A stretch of DNA of 64,000 bases from RPQJ01 sp963846315 (GCA_963846315.1 CAWJVM010000005.1:62001-126000); one strand, 5' to 3'; shown: positions 9,088-18,943, counted from the first letter of the stretch. The notes: generated from the letters alone by a model not told the origin. Numbers and translations are program-made.

Positions 9088-10461
9088 TCAGCATTCCGGC
9101 ACGTTCACCGCCAGGCCGCCCTGGCTGGTTTCCTTGTAGATCGTCGACATGTCGTGCCCGGTCTGGCGCATGGTGTTGATCACCTGGTCGAGCGAGACCT
9201 TGTGCGTGCCGTCGCCGCGCATCGACAACCGGGCCGCGTTGATCGCCTTGACGGCGCCCATCGCGTTGCGTTCGATGCAGGGAATCTGCACCAGTCCCGC
9301 AATCGGATCGCAGGTCAAGCCGAGATTGTGTTCCATGCCGATTTCAGCCGCATTCTCGATCTGCTCGTTGGTGCCGTTGTGCGCCGCAACCAGGCCCGCA
9401 GCCGCCATCGAGCAAGCGACACCGACCTCGCCCTGGCAACCCATCTCGGCCCCGGAAATCGAGGCATTGCGCTTGTAGAGCATGCCGATGGCGCCGGCCA
9501 CCAGCAGGAAACGCACGATGCCGTCTTCGCTCGAGCCCTGTTCGAACTTGCGGTAGTACGCCAGCACGGCCGGCACGATGCCGGCTGCGCCGTTCGTCGG
9601 AGCCGTGACGACGCGCCCGCCGGCCGCATTCTCCTCGTTCACGGCCAGCGCAAACGCGTTGACCCATTCGATCGCATCGAGCGGACGCTGCTGCGACGAC
9701 TGCTCCAGCAGCACGCGCTGCATCCGCGACGCACGGCGACGCACCTTGAGTACGCCCGGCAACAGTCCGTTCGCTGCAAACCCGCGCTGGATGCAGCCGT
9801 CCATGACCGACCAGAGCTCGACCAGCGCGGCACGCGTCTCGACATCGGGCCGGAAAGCCCGCTCGTTCTCCAGCATCAGCTCGTGCAGTTCCAGCCCGCG
9901 ATTGCGTGCCATCTCGAGCAACTCGTTCCCGGAGGTGAACGGATGCGGCACTTCAACCTGGGGCCCACCTTCGTGAGTCTTGCCGAAATCATTCGCGCGA
10001 ACGATGAACCCGCCCCCCGTGGAAAAGAATTCTTCCCTCTGCAACACCTCGCCCGCCGCATCGAGCGCAGTGAAGCGCATGCCGTTGGGGTGCTGCGGCA
10101 AGGTCTGGTCACGGTGGAACAGCAGGTCGAGCGGCTCGTCGAAAGCGATCTCTTGCTTGCCTGCAATCAGGATGCGACCCGTGCGACGGATACGCTCGAG
10201 CGACGGTTCCATCGTCGCCGGATCGATGCTGGCCGGCTGGTTGCCTTCGAGGCCGAGCAGGATCGCGCGGTCGGTGCAGTGCCCGCGACCGGTCAGGGCC
10301 AGCGAGCCATAGACCTGCGCCGCGACCTTGTCGACGCGCCCCAGCAATGACATCGATTCGAGGTCATGCGCGAACGCGCAGGCAGCGTTCATCGGCCCCA
10401 TCGTGTGGGAGCTCGACGGGCCGACGCCGACCTTGAAGATGTCGAGGACGCTGAGGTTCAT
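9088..10461 (-). CDS. sdaA: L-serine ammonia-lyase
   Basis: Iron-sulfur L-serine dehydratase converting serine to pyruvate and ammonia. 457 residues, the single-chain form. The N-terminal GVGPSSSHTMGP and the cluster-linked cysteines in GCQGEVGVACSMAAAG and LTCDPIAGLVQIPCIERN are intact, and the C-terminus NVPEC supplies the tail cysteine seen in the family. It starts 24 nt after putA, so the two are likely co-transcribed. Its [4Fe-4S] need links it functionally to the suf genes. Confidence 0.95.
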   Translation of the reverse strand: MNLSVLDIFKVGVGPSSSHTMGPMNAACAFAHDLESMSLLGRVDKVAAQVYGSLALTGRGHCTDRAILLGLEGNQPASIDPATMEPSLERIRRTGRILIAGKQEIAFDEPLDLLFHRDQTLPQHPNGMRFTALDAAGEVLQREEFFSTGGGFIVRANDFGKTHEGGPQVEVPHPFTSGNELLEMARNRGLELHELMLENERAFRPDVETRAALVELWSVMDGCIQRGFAANGLLPGVLKVRRRASRMQRVLLEQSSQQRPLDAIEWVNAFALAVNEENAAGGRVVTAPTNGAAGIVPAVLAYYRKFEQGSSEDGIVRFLLVAGAIGMLYKRNASISGAEMGCQGEVGVACSMAAAGLVAAHNGTNEQIENAAEIGMEHNLGLTCDPIAGLVQIPCIERNAMGAVKAINAARLSMRGDGTHKVSLDQVINTMRQTGHDMSTIYKETSQGGLAVNVPEC

Positions 10462-10485
10462 GCGCTCCTGTCGCGGATGGATCCG

Positions 10486-13400
10486 CTACTCCATCGCCAG
10501 CAGCGAGGCGTTGCCACCCACCGCCGAGGTGTTGATCGTCATCGTGCGCTCGTGCGCGTAGCGGTGCAGGTAGAACGGCCCGCCGGCCTTTGGTCCCGTG
10601 CCCGACAGACCCGAGCCGCCGAACGGTTGCGTGCCCACGACCGCGCCGATGATGTTGCGATTGACATAGACATTGCCGGCAGCCACCCGGCTAGCCACGC
10701 GCCGCACAGTGCCGTCGATGCGGCTGTGAATGCCGAACGTGAGGCCGAAACCGGTCGCGTTGATTGCATCCACGAGCGCCTCGAGATCGCGCGCCTTGTA
10801 GGTCACGATGTGCAGGATCGGGCCGAACCACTCGCGCTCGAGCACCGACAGCGATGCAATTTCTGCCGCGAGCGGCGCGACGAACGTGCCGGCACGAGTG
10901 CTTTCGGGCAGCTTGAGGCGGTGATGCCAGGCCGCCGTCTGCATGAGCTCGTGCGCGTGTCCTTCGAGCATGGCGCGTGCCGCTTCGTCGATGACGGGGC
11001 CGACGTCGGTTTCCAGGTACGCCGGATCCCCGATCACCAGCTCTTCCATGTACCCGGCCAGCAGGCGCTTGACCTTCGGTGCAATGTCCTCCTGCACGCA
11101 CAGAACACGCAGCGCCGAGCAGCGCTGGCCGGCACTATTGAACGCCGACTGGACCGCGTCGATGACGACCTGCTCCGGCAGGGCCGAGCTGTCGACGATC
11201 ATGGCGTTCTGGCCACCGGTCTCGGCGATCAGCGTGCCGATCGGCCCGGTGCGGCCGGCCAGCGTGCGGTGAATGATCCGCGCCGTGTCGGTGGAGCCGG
11301 TGAAAGCCACGCCCGCAATACGCGGATCCGCGACCGCAGCTGCGCCGACGACGGCGCCATCGCCCGGCAGGAAGTGCAGCACGTCGGCCGGCACGCCGGC
11401 CTGCAGCAACAGGCGCACGGCATGCGCCGCCACCAGCGGTGTCTGCTCGGCCGGCTTCGCCAGCACGGCATTGCCCGCCGCCAGTGCGGCAGCGACCTGG
11501 CCCGCAAAGATCGCCAGCGGGAAATTCCACGGACTGATGCAGGTGAACACGCCGCGCCCATGCAGGCTCAGCTCGTTGCTCTCGCCAGTCGGTCCCGGCA
11601 GACGCTGCGGGCTCGCGAACTCGTGCCGCGCACGCGCCGCGTAGTAACGCAGGAAATCAACGGCTTCACGTACTTCGGCGATGCCGTCCGGCACCGACTT
11701 GCCGGCCTCGCGCACGCACATGGCAACCAGTTCGGCCGTGCTCTCTTCGAACAGGTCGGCCGCCTTGTCGAGGGCGTCGCCGCGCACACCTGCGGGTGTC
11801 GCGTCCCAGGCGGGCTGCGCCTTCACCGCGACGTCGATTGCCCTGCGCACGTGATCGGTCGTCGCATTCGCCACGCTGCCGACGACGTCGGCGTGATTCG
11901 CGGGGTTGCGGATGGTGTCGGTCGACCCGCCCTGCTCGTCACCGCCGACCAGGGGTGCCGCCACCCAGGCACGACGCGACACGTGCTCCATGCGGTCGGC
12001 CATCGCCTTGCACACGGCGCCATTCGCCAAATGCACGCCCAGCGAGTTCCTGCGTTCCGGCTGGTAGATGTCGAGCGGCTGCGGAATGCGCGGATGCGCG
12101 ACCGTCTCGAACCCGTCGACCGTACGCACCGGGTCCGCGATGATCGCGTCGATCGGCTCGTTCTCATTGACGATGCGGTTGACGAAGGACGTGTTTGAAC
12201 CGTTCTCGAGCAGGCGGCGCACCAGGTACGGCAGCAGGTCTTCGTGCTCGCCGACCGGGGCATACACGCGGCACGGAATACCGAGGCCGCTCGGGTCCGT
12301 GACGTGCGCGTACAGCTCCTCACCCATGCCGTGCAGGCGCTGGAACTCGAATTCGAACCCGGCCTTCTTTGCCATGCTCGCGACAGCTGCGACCGTGTGC
12401 GCGTTGTGCGTCGCGAACTGCGGGTACAGCACGTCCTTGCCCTGTTCGAACACGTAGCGCGCGCACGCCAGGTACGAAACGTCGGTGTTGGGCTTGCGCG
12501 TATACAGCGGGTAACCCGGCAGGCCACGTTCCTGGCCACGCTTGATCTCGGCGTCCCAGTAGGCGCCCTTGACGAGGCGCACGTGCAGGATGCGACTGGT
12601 CTCCTTGGCGAGACCGACGATGTACTTCAGCATCGGCAGTGCGCGCTTCTGGTAGGTCTGCACCGCGATGCCGAAGCCGTTCCAGCCGGCGAGTGACGGC
12701 TCACGGCAGACGGCCGCGAGCTGCTCCATCGTGAGTTCGAGCCGTTCGGACTCTTCCGTATCGAGCGTCAGTGCGATGCCCGCATCGCGTGCCATCCGGC
12801 ACAGCTCGACCAGGCGCGGCGTGAGTTCGCGATGCACGCGCTGGCGGTGCGAGCGCTCGAAGCGCGGATGCATCGCCGAGAGCTTCACGGAAATGCTCGG
12901 GCGCGATTCGAAATCCGGGTATTCATTGACCCGCGCGGAGAGCGCGCCAATCGCCGTGCGGTAGGCATCGAAGTACCGGGTGGCATCCGCCGTGGTCAGC
13001 GCCGCCTCGCCCAGCATGTCGAACGTGTAGCGGTACCGCCGGTTGGCGCCGCTCAACGAGTTGTCGAGCGCCTCCTTCATCGTGCGGCCCATCACGAACT
13101 GGTGCCCCATGATGCGCATCGCCTGGCGCATCGCCGTGCGCACGACGGGTTCGCCCACGCGGCCGACCACGCGGCTCATCACGCTGCCGGGTGCAGCGAC
13201 GTCGTTCGGGTCGAGCCGCACGATGCGGCCCGTGAGCATCAGGCCCCAGGTCGAGGCGTTGACGAACAGCGACTGGCTGTCACCGAGGTGGCTGGCCCAG
13301 TCACCTCCACGCAGCTTGTCGGCGATCAGGCGATCCGCCGTCTCGTCGTCGGGAATGCGCAGCAGCGCCTCGGCGAGGCACATGAGGATCACGCCTTCCT

Positions 13401-13671
13401 GCGACGACAGGTCGTACTGCCGCAGGAACGCGTCGAGCCCGGTCTTGGCGGCGGGCGCCTTGCGCACCGCTTCGACCAGTTTGCGGGCCGTCGCCTGCAC
13501 CTCGTCGTGCTGCGCGGGATCGAGGCGCGCGATGTCCGCCAGCGAGCGGATCAGGGCTGCTTCGTCACCGAGGAAATCGTCGTTGATCGCCAGGCCGACT
13601 GGAGTCAGGAAGTCCTGGACATCGGGAAACAGGAAGCGCGACGAGGGCGCCTCGCGATTCGAACCAGACAT
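10486..13671 (-). CDS. putA: Bifunctional proline dehydrogenase / P5C dehydrogenase PutA
   Basis: Oxidises proline to glutamate with FAD (N-terminal beta-barrel domain) and NAD (C-terminal aldehyde dehydrogenase domain). 1061 residues, the short 'type A' form without the N-terminal ribbon-helix-helix DNA-binding domain, so it should not self-repress. The PRODH part includes RLVKGAYWDAEIKRGQ and QFATHNAHT. The ALDH part includes the catalytic Cys in NSAGQRCSALRVL and the Glu in AETGGQNAM. Upstream lies only a divergent-type gap to the DUF481 terminator. Confidence 0.96.
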   Translation of the reverse strand: MSGSNREAPSSRFLFPDVQDFLTPVGLAINDDFLGDEAALIRSLADIARLDPAQHDEVQATARKLVEAVRKAPAAKTGLDAFLRQYDLSSQEGVILMCLAEALLRIPDDETADRLIADKLRGGDWASHLGDSQSLFVNASTWGLMLTGRIVRLDPNDVAAPGSVMSRVVGRVGEPVVRTAMRQAMRIMGHQFVMGRTMKEALDNSLSGANRRYRYTFDMLGEAALTTADATRYFDAYRTAIGALSARVNEYPDFESRPSISVKLSAMHPRFERSHRQRVHRELTPRLVELCRMARDAGIALTLDTEESERLELTMEQLAAVCREPSLAGWNGFGIAVQTYQKRALPMLKYIVGLAKETSRILHVRLVKGAYWDAEIKRGQERGLPGYPLYTRKPNTDVSYLACARYVFEQGKDVLYPQFATHNAHTVAAVASMAKKAGFEFEFQRLHGMGEELYAHVTDPSGLGIPCRVYAPVGEHEDLLPYLVRRLLENGSNTSFVNRIVNENEPIDAIIADPVRTVDGFETVAHPRIPQPLDIYQPERRNSLGVHLANGAVCKAMADRMEHVSRRAWVAAPLVGGDEQGGSTDTIRNPANHADVVGSVANATTDHVRRAIDVAVKAQPAWDATPAGVRGDALDKAADLFEESTAELVAMCVREAGKSVPDGIAEVREAVDFLRYYAARARHEFASPQRLPGPTGESNELSLHGRGVFTCISPWNFPLAIFAGQVAAALAAGNAVLAKPAEQTPLVAAHAVRLLLQAGVPADVLHFLPGDGAVVGAAAVADPRIAGVAFTGSTDTARIIHRTLAGRTGPIGTLIAETGGQNAMIVDSSALPEQVVIDAVQSAFNSAGQRCSALRVLCVQEDIAPKVKRLLAGYMEELVIGDPAYLETDVGPVIDEAARAMLEGHAHELMQTAAWHHRLKLPESTRAGTFVAPLAAEIASLSVLEREWFGPILHIVTYKARDLEALVDAINATGFGLTFGIHSRIDGTVRRVASRVAAGNVYVNRNIIGAVVGTQPFGGSGLSGTGPKAGGPFYLHRYAHERTMTINTSAVGGNASLLAME

Positions 13672-13710
13672 GGGGGATTCGCCTGCAGAAATGATCCCCG
13701 ATTCTATCCA

Positions 13711-13752
13711 AAAACGCAGACGGCCCGCGGAGCTTCCCCCACCGCGGGCCGT
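13711..13752 (-). terminator. Rho-independent terminator for the DUF481 gene
   Basis: On the minus strand, an 11-bp stem ACGGCCCGCGG / CCGCGGGCCGT is followed by CTGCGTTTTTGG. It sits 22 nt past the DUF481 stop and just before putA, so it separates the two same-strand genes. Confidence 0.8.
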
Positions 13753-13774
13753 GTTGCACTGCGATACGGGGCGA

Positions 13775-14488
13775 CTACTTCGTTTCGTACAGCAGGCCGA
13801 CCGTGGTCAGCGTGTCGGTTTTCTCGACGCCCGGCAGGACGTCGGTGTTGTGACGCACCTGGTAACCCACGCGCAGGCCGAGCGAACCCTTGATCGTGAC
13901 CTCGAGGCCGAGGTCGTTCTGCACGTAGGTGTTGTCCGAACCGGCTTCCACGAGCAGACGGTCGACGATCTTGGTCGTCTCGGTGAGCTGGTGGTCGAAG
14001 CCCAGGTCGCCGCGGAAAATGAAGCCATCCTCCGACTCACCCGTGGAGAGGATTTCGGCATAACGGTAGCCAGGGCCGCCCTGCACCCACAGCTTCGTGC
14101 GGTCGCTGTCGATGATCCTGTAACCGACACCGCCGGCCAGCGAGGCCTGGTAGTTGAACTGGCTGAACCGGTCGTCGTCGTAGCGACCGGCGCCAAAGGC
14201 GTACGCGCGCTCGGTGAGGGCGTACTGGGTCTGGCCGCGGACTTCCCAGCGCTGCGCGGTGGTGGTGCCGCCTTCGCTGCCGTAGTTACCGGCGAAGCCG
14301 AGCGTGTGCTGCCACTTGTCGACCGTGTTCTTCAGTTCGAGCGCGGCGCTGGCGGCCTGGTTCTCGCTGTTGCCGGTTGCAAACGACGCACCGACATTGC
14401 CCTTGCCGGTCCAGTCGGCCAAAGCGGGCGTGGCGGCGCTGCAGAGTGCAAGGGCGAGGCAAAGCTGGGGTAAACGGATCATCGACAT
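13775..14488 (-). CDS. DUF481 (YdiY-like) outer-membrane protein
   Basis: A 237-residue secreted protein with a signal peptide of about 24 residues (LCLALALCSAATPALA) and then beta-strand-rich repeats: GNVGASFATGNSENQAASA, alternating aromatic/polar strands, and a final LRVGYQVRHNTDVLPGVEKTDT. It ends in TVGLLYETK. This is the DUF481 'salt-induced outer membrane protein' pattern; function unknown. The start at 14488 was chosen because AAGGAG lies 7 nt upstream. It has its own terminator. Confidence 0.85.
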   Translation of the reverse strand: MSMIRLPQLCLALALCSAATPALADWTGKGNVGASFATGNSENQAASAALELKNTVDKWQHTLGFAGNYGSEGGTTTAQRWEVRGQTQYALTERAYAFGAGRYDDDRFSQFNYQASLAGGVGYRIIDSDRTKLWVQGGPGYRYAEILSTGESEDGFIFRGDLGFDHQLTETTKIVDRLLVEAGSDNTYVQNDLGLEVTIKGSLGLRVGYQVRHNTDVLPGVEKTDTLTTVGLLYETK

Positions 14489-14657
14489 CGATAGCTCCTT
14501 GGCCACGCTCGAGGTGGGAAAAAAAGGGGGCGCGAGTATAGCCGCCCGAGCCGTCGTGCCATAGCTGGCAATAAATGGGTCGCCTCACCCGGAATCGAGC
14601 TTGCATCGGCGGTGCGGCACGCGAAGACTTCACTGCCACCGAACCCGGACGCACCCG

Positions 14658-15455
14658 ATGCCTGCACCTGCACAGAAGATCGTCGCTACCGTCGAGAACT
14701 TCATGACCGACGTCGTGGAGGCTTCGAACACGGTTCCCGTGCTGGTGGATTTCTGGGCTCCGTGGTGCGGTCCGTGCCGCACGCTGATGCCGTTGCTCGA
14801 CCGCATTGCGGACGAGTACCAGGGCCGCTTCGTCCTCGCCAAGGTCAACACCGAGGAACAGCCACCGCTGGCAGCGCATTTCCAGGTCCGCAGCATCCCG
14901 ACGGTCCTGCTGATCCATCACGGCGAAGTGGTCGACCAGTTCGTGGGCCTGCAGCCTGAAGCGGCCATCAAGGCACTGCTGGACCGGCACGTGAGCCTGA
15001 CCGGCGAACTCGTCGAGGCGACAGTCACGGCTCCGGCCTCGGAGCGGCCGGAGGACCTCGCCGCGCGACTGCTGGACCAGCGCGAGACGGAAGCCGCGGC
15101 GGTGGCCATCGAGGCACTGGCGGCCACTCAGACCGACCACCCGCAACTCGCAGCGCTCCGGGCGCGGCTCGCGTTCGTCCAGATCGCCAATGCCCAGCCG
15201 GACGTCCTGTCGTTGCGGGCGGCGCTGGAAGCGAACCCATCGGATTCGGCGGCACGGCATGCACTGGCGGCGCACCACGCGCTGGCAGGCGATTACGGGA
15301 CAGCCCTGGCCGAGTGGCTGGAATTGATGCGACGTGACCGTGCTTTTGGGGACGAAGCCGGGCGGCGGGCGCTGCGACAGGCGTTCGAAGTGCTGGGCGA
15401 ACAGGACCCGCTCGTCACGCACTACCGGCGTCGCATGGCGAGTTTATTGCATTGA
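14658..15455 (+). CDS. cnoX: Thioredoxin/TPR co-chaperone, CnoX (YbbN)-like
   Basis: 265 residues: a thioredoxin fold with an active-site WCGPC (FWAPWCGPCRTLMPLLDRIA, about residues 31-50), then alpha-helical TPR-like repeats from about residue 120 (two LA.LRA...EANP..AARHALA blocks). This is the CnoX/YbbN layout, a holdase that protects substrates of GroEL and DnaK from oxidation. E. coli YbbN has SXXC, whereas this one keeps both cysteines and so may be redox active. The ATG at 14658 fits the family N-terminus. It is divergent from the DUF481 gene. Confidence 0.85.
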   Translation: MPAPAQKIVATVENFMTDVVEASNTVPVLVDFWAPWCGPCRTLMPLLDRIADEYQGRFVLAKVNTEEQPPLAAHFQVRSIPTVLLIHHGEVVDQFVGLQPEAAIKALLDRHVSLTGELVEATVTAPASERPEDLAARLLDQRETEAAAVAIEALAATQTDHPQLAALRARLAFVQIANAQPDVLSLRAALEANPSDSAARHALAAHHALAGDYGTALAEWLELMRRDRAFGDEAGRRALRQAFEVLGEQDPLVTHYRRRMASLLH

Positions 15456-15545
15456 TTGCCGCCGGCCGGGGTCGTGGAATGCCGCCTTGCGCGACTCGCC
15501 GCGACCGAAGTATAAAACCGCGCACCTTGCCCACTGGGTTTTTCG

Positions 15546-15800
15546 ATGAACGAGAAGCCGGAATCAGCGGACGAGTTCGAGGACGAAGATGCCGAGGCAG
15601 CCGTCGGGGGTGATGACGCCCTCGATGTCGATCGCCTCATCCAGGACCTCGACAAACGTAAACGCGGCGCGCCGAAGGGCGCGGAACCCGCGTGGCGCAA
15701 GCTCGAACGCATGATGGAACAGAAGCGGACGTCGGAGTTGCTGAGCGACTTCGACGATTACGACGTGGGCGACCGCCCGCGGCCGCGCAAGGGTCAGTGA
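15546..15800 (+). CDS. Small acidic protein, PA3496-family-like
   Basis: An 84-residue soluble protein with no membrane segment. The N-terminal third is strongly acidic (DEFEDEDAEAA), the middle basic (DKRKRGAPKG), then WRKLERMMEQKR and LSDFDDYDVGD. The basic-helix plus acidic LxDFxDYD tail recalls the PA3496 'putative envelope integrity' family; that match is from memory. The start is ATG 18 nt after a TATAAAA sequence, and the gene overlaps the end of dnaE2 by 7 nt on the opposite strand. Confidence 0.6.
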   Translation: MNEKPESADEFEDEDAEAAVGGDDALDVDRLIQDLDKRKRGAPKGAEPAWRKLERMMEQKRTSELLSDFDDYDVGDRPRPRKGQ

Positions 15801-18800
15801 AAATCGCGCGAGGCCGAGCGTAACCGGCCGAGCCAGCGGCTCAGGTCGACGAGCCGATGCGCGATCACGTGCATCACCTCGCCTTCCCGCTGCAGCTTGC
15901 CGGCCAGCCCCAGCAGGCGTGAGCCGATCAATGCCTGGCGTTGCCGCTCGGCCACGTCACGCCAGACGATCAGGTTGATCGAGCCATGCTCGTCCTCGAG
16001 CGTCACGAACGTGACGCCTTCGGCGCTGCCCGGCCGCTGGCGCGTGATGACGAGACCCGCCGTGCGCACGTTCGAGCCGTTTGCCAGCACACGCAATTGC
16101 GCGGAATCGACGAAACCGCGGGCAGCGAGCGGGTCACGCAACACCGCCACCGGGTGACGCCGCAACGTGAGACCCGTGTGCGCGTAGTCGGCGACGATGT
16201 CCTCGCCTTCGCGCGGTGCACGCAACAGCGGAATGCCTTCGGCGATGCGCACCTCCGGCAGGATCGGCAGGCCGCCTTCGAGGCCGGCCACTTGCCACGC
16301 CGCGCGATGCCGGTGCCCGCCCAGACCTGCCAGCGCGCCTGCCGCTGCGAGACATCCCATCGAGCGACGATCGAGGCCGGCCTGCTCCGCCAGCTGCTGC
16401 GCACTCTCGAACACGGCGCCCTGCCTGCGCACGCGGGCATCGACCAGTCGCTGCCCCGCCTCTTCCGCCAGTCCCTTCGCCAGGCGCAGGCCGAGCCGCA
16501 GTGCGGGCGCGGATGATTCGTCGCCGCGGTGCTCGAGAGTGCAGTCCCAATCGCTCGCGCGCACGTCGATCGGGCGCACTTCGACGCCGTGACGCTGCGC
16601 GTCCTGCACGATCTGCGACGGGGCATAGAAGCCCATCGGCTGGCTGTTGATGAGCGCGGCCGCGAAGGCTGCGGGCTCGTGCCGCTTGAGCCACGCCGAG
16701 ACGTACACGAGCAGGGCGAAGCTCGCCGCGTGCGACTCGGGGAAACCGTATTCGCCGAAACCGAGGATCTGCTGGAAGATGCGCCGCGCAAACTCCTCGG
16801 GGTACCCGCGCTCGCGCATGCCGACGATCAGCCGCTCCTCGAAATGACCCAGCCCGCCCTTGCGCTTCCACGCGGCCATCGCGCGCCGCAACTGGTCCGC
16901 TTCGCCCGGGGTGAATCCCGCGGCGACGATTGCGAGCTGCATCACCTGCTCCTGGAAGATCGGCACGCCGAGGGTGCGCTTGAGCACGCCCTCCACCTCG
17001 GCGCTGGGATACGTGACCGGCTCTTCCCCCGCGCGCCGGCGCAGGTAGGGATGCACCATGTCGCCCTGGATCGGACCGGGGCGGATGATCGCGACTTCGA
17101 TGACCAGGTCATAGTACGAACGCGGCCGTAACCGCGGCAGCATCGCCATCTGCGCGCGCGACTCGATCTGGAAGACGCCGACCGTGTCGGCGTGGCCAAT
17201 CATGTCGTAGACGAGCGGGTCCTCGGCGGGCACGGTCGCGAGCGTCCAGTGCTGGCCGCGGCAGCCGCGCACGAGATCGAACGCACGGCGAATCGCGGCG
17301 AGCATGCCGAGGCCGAGCACGTCCACCTTGAGCAGGCCGAGCGCGTCGAGATCGTCCTTGTCCCACTGGATGACCGTGCGGTCGGGCATGCTGGCGTTCT
17401 CGACCGGCACGAGTTCCTCGAGCAGGTCGCGTGCGATGACGAAGCCGCCCACGTGCTGCGACAGGTGGCGCGGGAACCCGAGCAGCGTGCGCGCGAGCGT
17501 CAGCACTCTGGACAGGATGGGACTGTCCGGGTCGAGGCCTGACTCGCGCACTCGAGTCTCGTCGATTTTCGACCCATCCCACCACTGCATCGAACGCGCG
17601 AGCGCCGCGACCTGCAACGGGTCGAGCCCCATCGCCTTCGCCACGTCGCGCAGCGCGCTGCGCGGACGGTAGCTGATGACCGTCGCCGTCAGCGCGGCTC
17701 GCTCGCGGCCGTACTTCGCGTAGATGTACTGGATCACTTCCTCGCGCCGCTCGTGCTCGAAGTCGACGTCGATGTCCGGCGGCTCGTTACGCTCCCGGGA
17801 GATGAAGCGCTCGAACAGCAGCGACATGCGCGCCGGGTCGACTTCGGTGATGCCGAGGCAGAAGCACACCGCCGAGTTCGCCGCCGAGCCGCGGCCCTGG
17901 CAGAGAATGTGCCGCGAGCGTGCGAACCGCACGATGTCGTGCACGGTGAGGAAGTACGGTTCGTAGTCGAGCTCGGCGATCAGCGTCAGCTCGTGCTCGA
18001 TCGCCTGTCGCGTCGGGGCGGGTACTCCCTCTGGCCAACGGTGCCTTGCACCCTCCTCCGTGAGCCGTCGCAGCCATGCCGCCGGCGTGTAGCCAGCGGG
18101 CACGATCTCGCGCGGATACTCGTAGCGCAGCTGGTCGAGCGAGAACGTGCAGCGCGAGGCGATGTCGAGCGAGGCCGCGAGCAGCTCGGGTGGATGCAGC
18201 TCCGCGATGCGCTGGATCGGGCGCAGGTGCCGCTCGCCGTTGGGAAACAACGCGAGCCCCGCCTGCTCGACCGTGGTGCCGATGCGCGTCGCGGTGAGGA
18301 CGTCCTGCAGCGCGCGGCGGCCACGCGAGTGCATGTGCACGTCGCCGGCGGTGACGAGCGGCAGGTCGAGTTCGCGGCCGAGGTCCTGCAGTTGTGCGAG
18401 TCGCCGGCGATCACGCCCGGTCGTCAGCAGCTCGACGGCGATCCAGAGCTGCCCAGGAAAGAGCGTGGCAAGCCAGCGTGCTGCGTCGGCGTCGGGTTGG
18501 GTGGCGGGTAGCCACAGGCAAAGAAGAGGGGTTAGGGGATAGGAGGGAGGGGTTAGGGGATAGGGGTCAGGGGTTAGTCGGAGTTCTTCGTTCCGACTTG
18601 CGACGATTTCATGGAGATCGTCGCGGCAGAGCCGGTACTCCCCTTTCGCGGCGGCACGGCGTCCGCGGGTGATCAAGCGGCAGAGTCGGCCGTAGCCCGC
18701 GCGGTCTTGCGCAAGCAGCACGCAGCGCAGGCCATCCGCGAGACGAAACTCCGCGCCGATGATGAGCTTGATGCCGTGTTCGCGGGCAGCGACGTGCGCC

Positions 18801-18943
18801 CGCACCACACCGGCCACCGAGCACTCATCGGTGATCGCGAGTGCGGCATACCCCAGCTTCGCCGCACGCTCGACCAGTTCTTCCGGGCGCGAGGCGCCGC
18901 GCAGGAAACTGAAGTTGGAAAGGCAATGCAGTTCGGCGTACAC
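15794..18943 (-). CDS. dnaE2: Error-prone DNA polymerase DnaE2 (ImuC) with in-frame repeat insertion
   Basis: Alpha-subunit-type polymerase for SOS translesion synthesis, acting with ImuA and ImuB. 1049 residues. PHP domain at the N-terminus (ELHCLSNFSFLRGAS), catalytic acids in PPDIDVDFEHERREEV, then VISYRPRSALRDVAKAMG, the helix-hairpin-helix region and a C-terminal OB fold (VTFVTLEDEHGSINLIVWRDV). Between about residues 122 and 141 the protein carries RLTPDPYPLTPPSYPLTPLL, encoded by a GGGGTTA-type heptamer array inserted without breaking the frame. It lies 56 nt after imuB, under lexA control by position. Confidence 0.95.
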   Translation of the reverse strand: MYAELHCLSNFSFLRGASRPEELVERAAKLGYAALAITDECSVAGVVRAHVAAREHGIKLIIGAEFRLADGLRCVLLAQDRAGYGRLCRLITRGRRAAAKGEYRLCRDDLHEIVASRNEELRLTPDPYPLTPPSYPLTPLLCLWLPATQPDADAARWLATLFPGQLWIAVELLTTGRDRRRLAQLQDLGRELDLPLVTAGDVHMHSRGRRALQDVLTATRIGTTVEQAGLALFPNGERHLRPIQRIAELHPPELLAASLDIASRCTFSLDQLRYEYPREIVPAGYTPAAWLRRLTEEGARHRWPEGVPAPTRQAIEHELTLIAELDYEPYFLTVHDIVRFARSRHILCQGRGSAANSAVCFCLGITEVDPARMSLLFERFISRERNEPPDIDVDFEHERREEVIQYIYAKYGRERAALTATVISYRPRSALRDVAKAMGLDPLQVAALARSMQWWDGSKIDETRVRESGLDPDSPILSRVLTLARTLLGFPRHLSQHVGGFVIARDLLEELVPVENASMPDRTVIQWDKDDLDALGLLKVDVLGLGMLAAIRRAFDLVRGCRGQHWTLATVPAEDPLVYDMIGHADTVGVFQIESRAQMAMLPRLRPRSYYDLVIEVAIIRPGPIQGDMVHPYLRRRAGEEPVTYPSAEVEGVLKRTLGVPIFQEQVMQLAIVAAGFTPGEADQLRRAMAAWKRKGGLGHFEERLIVGMRERGYPEEFARRIFQQILGFGEYGFPESHAASFALLVYVSAWLKRHEPAAFAAALINSQPMGFYAPSQIVQDAQRHGVEVRPIDVRASDWDCTLEHRGDESSAPALRLGLRLAKGLAEEAGQRLVDARVRRQGAVFESAQQLAEQAGLDRRSMGCLAAAGALAGLGGHRHRAAWQVAGLEGGLPILPEVRIAEGIPLLRAPREGEDIVADYAHTGLTLRRHPVAVLRDPLAARGFVDSAQLRVLANGSNVRTAGLVITRQRPGSAEGVTFVTLEDEHGSINLIVWRDVAERQRQALIGSRLLGLAGKLQREGEVMHVIAHRLVDLSRWLGRLRSASRDFH
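18528..18577. repeat. GGGGTTA-type heptamer array inside dnaE2
   Basis: Read on the dnaE2 strand, successive 7-mers are CTAACCC, CTGACCC, CTATCCC, CTAACCC, CTCCCTC, CTATCCC, CTAACCC. A 7-base unit cycles through three reading phases. The third and sixth units, where CTAACCC would put TAA in frame, both read CTATCCC (Tyr). The array therefore stays open and encodes Pro-Leu-Thr-rich sequence. Confidence 0.85.

Noticed and set aside
10366..12198. 610-codon plus-strand frame opposite putA
   Set aside because: Shadow frame over the aldehyde dehydrogenase domain of PutA; no recognisable motif.
18528..18577. Possible CRISPR array or telomere remnant in the heptamer repeats
   Set aside because: Units are 7 bp with no spacers, and similar arrays lie at several internal loci of a bacterial chromosome; neither CRISPR nor a chromosome end fits.
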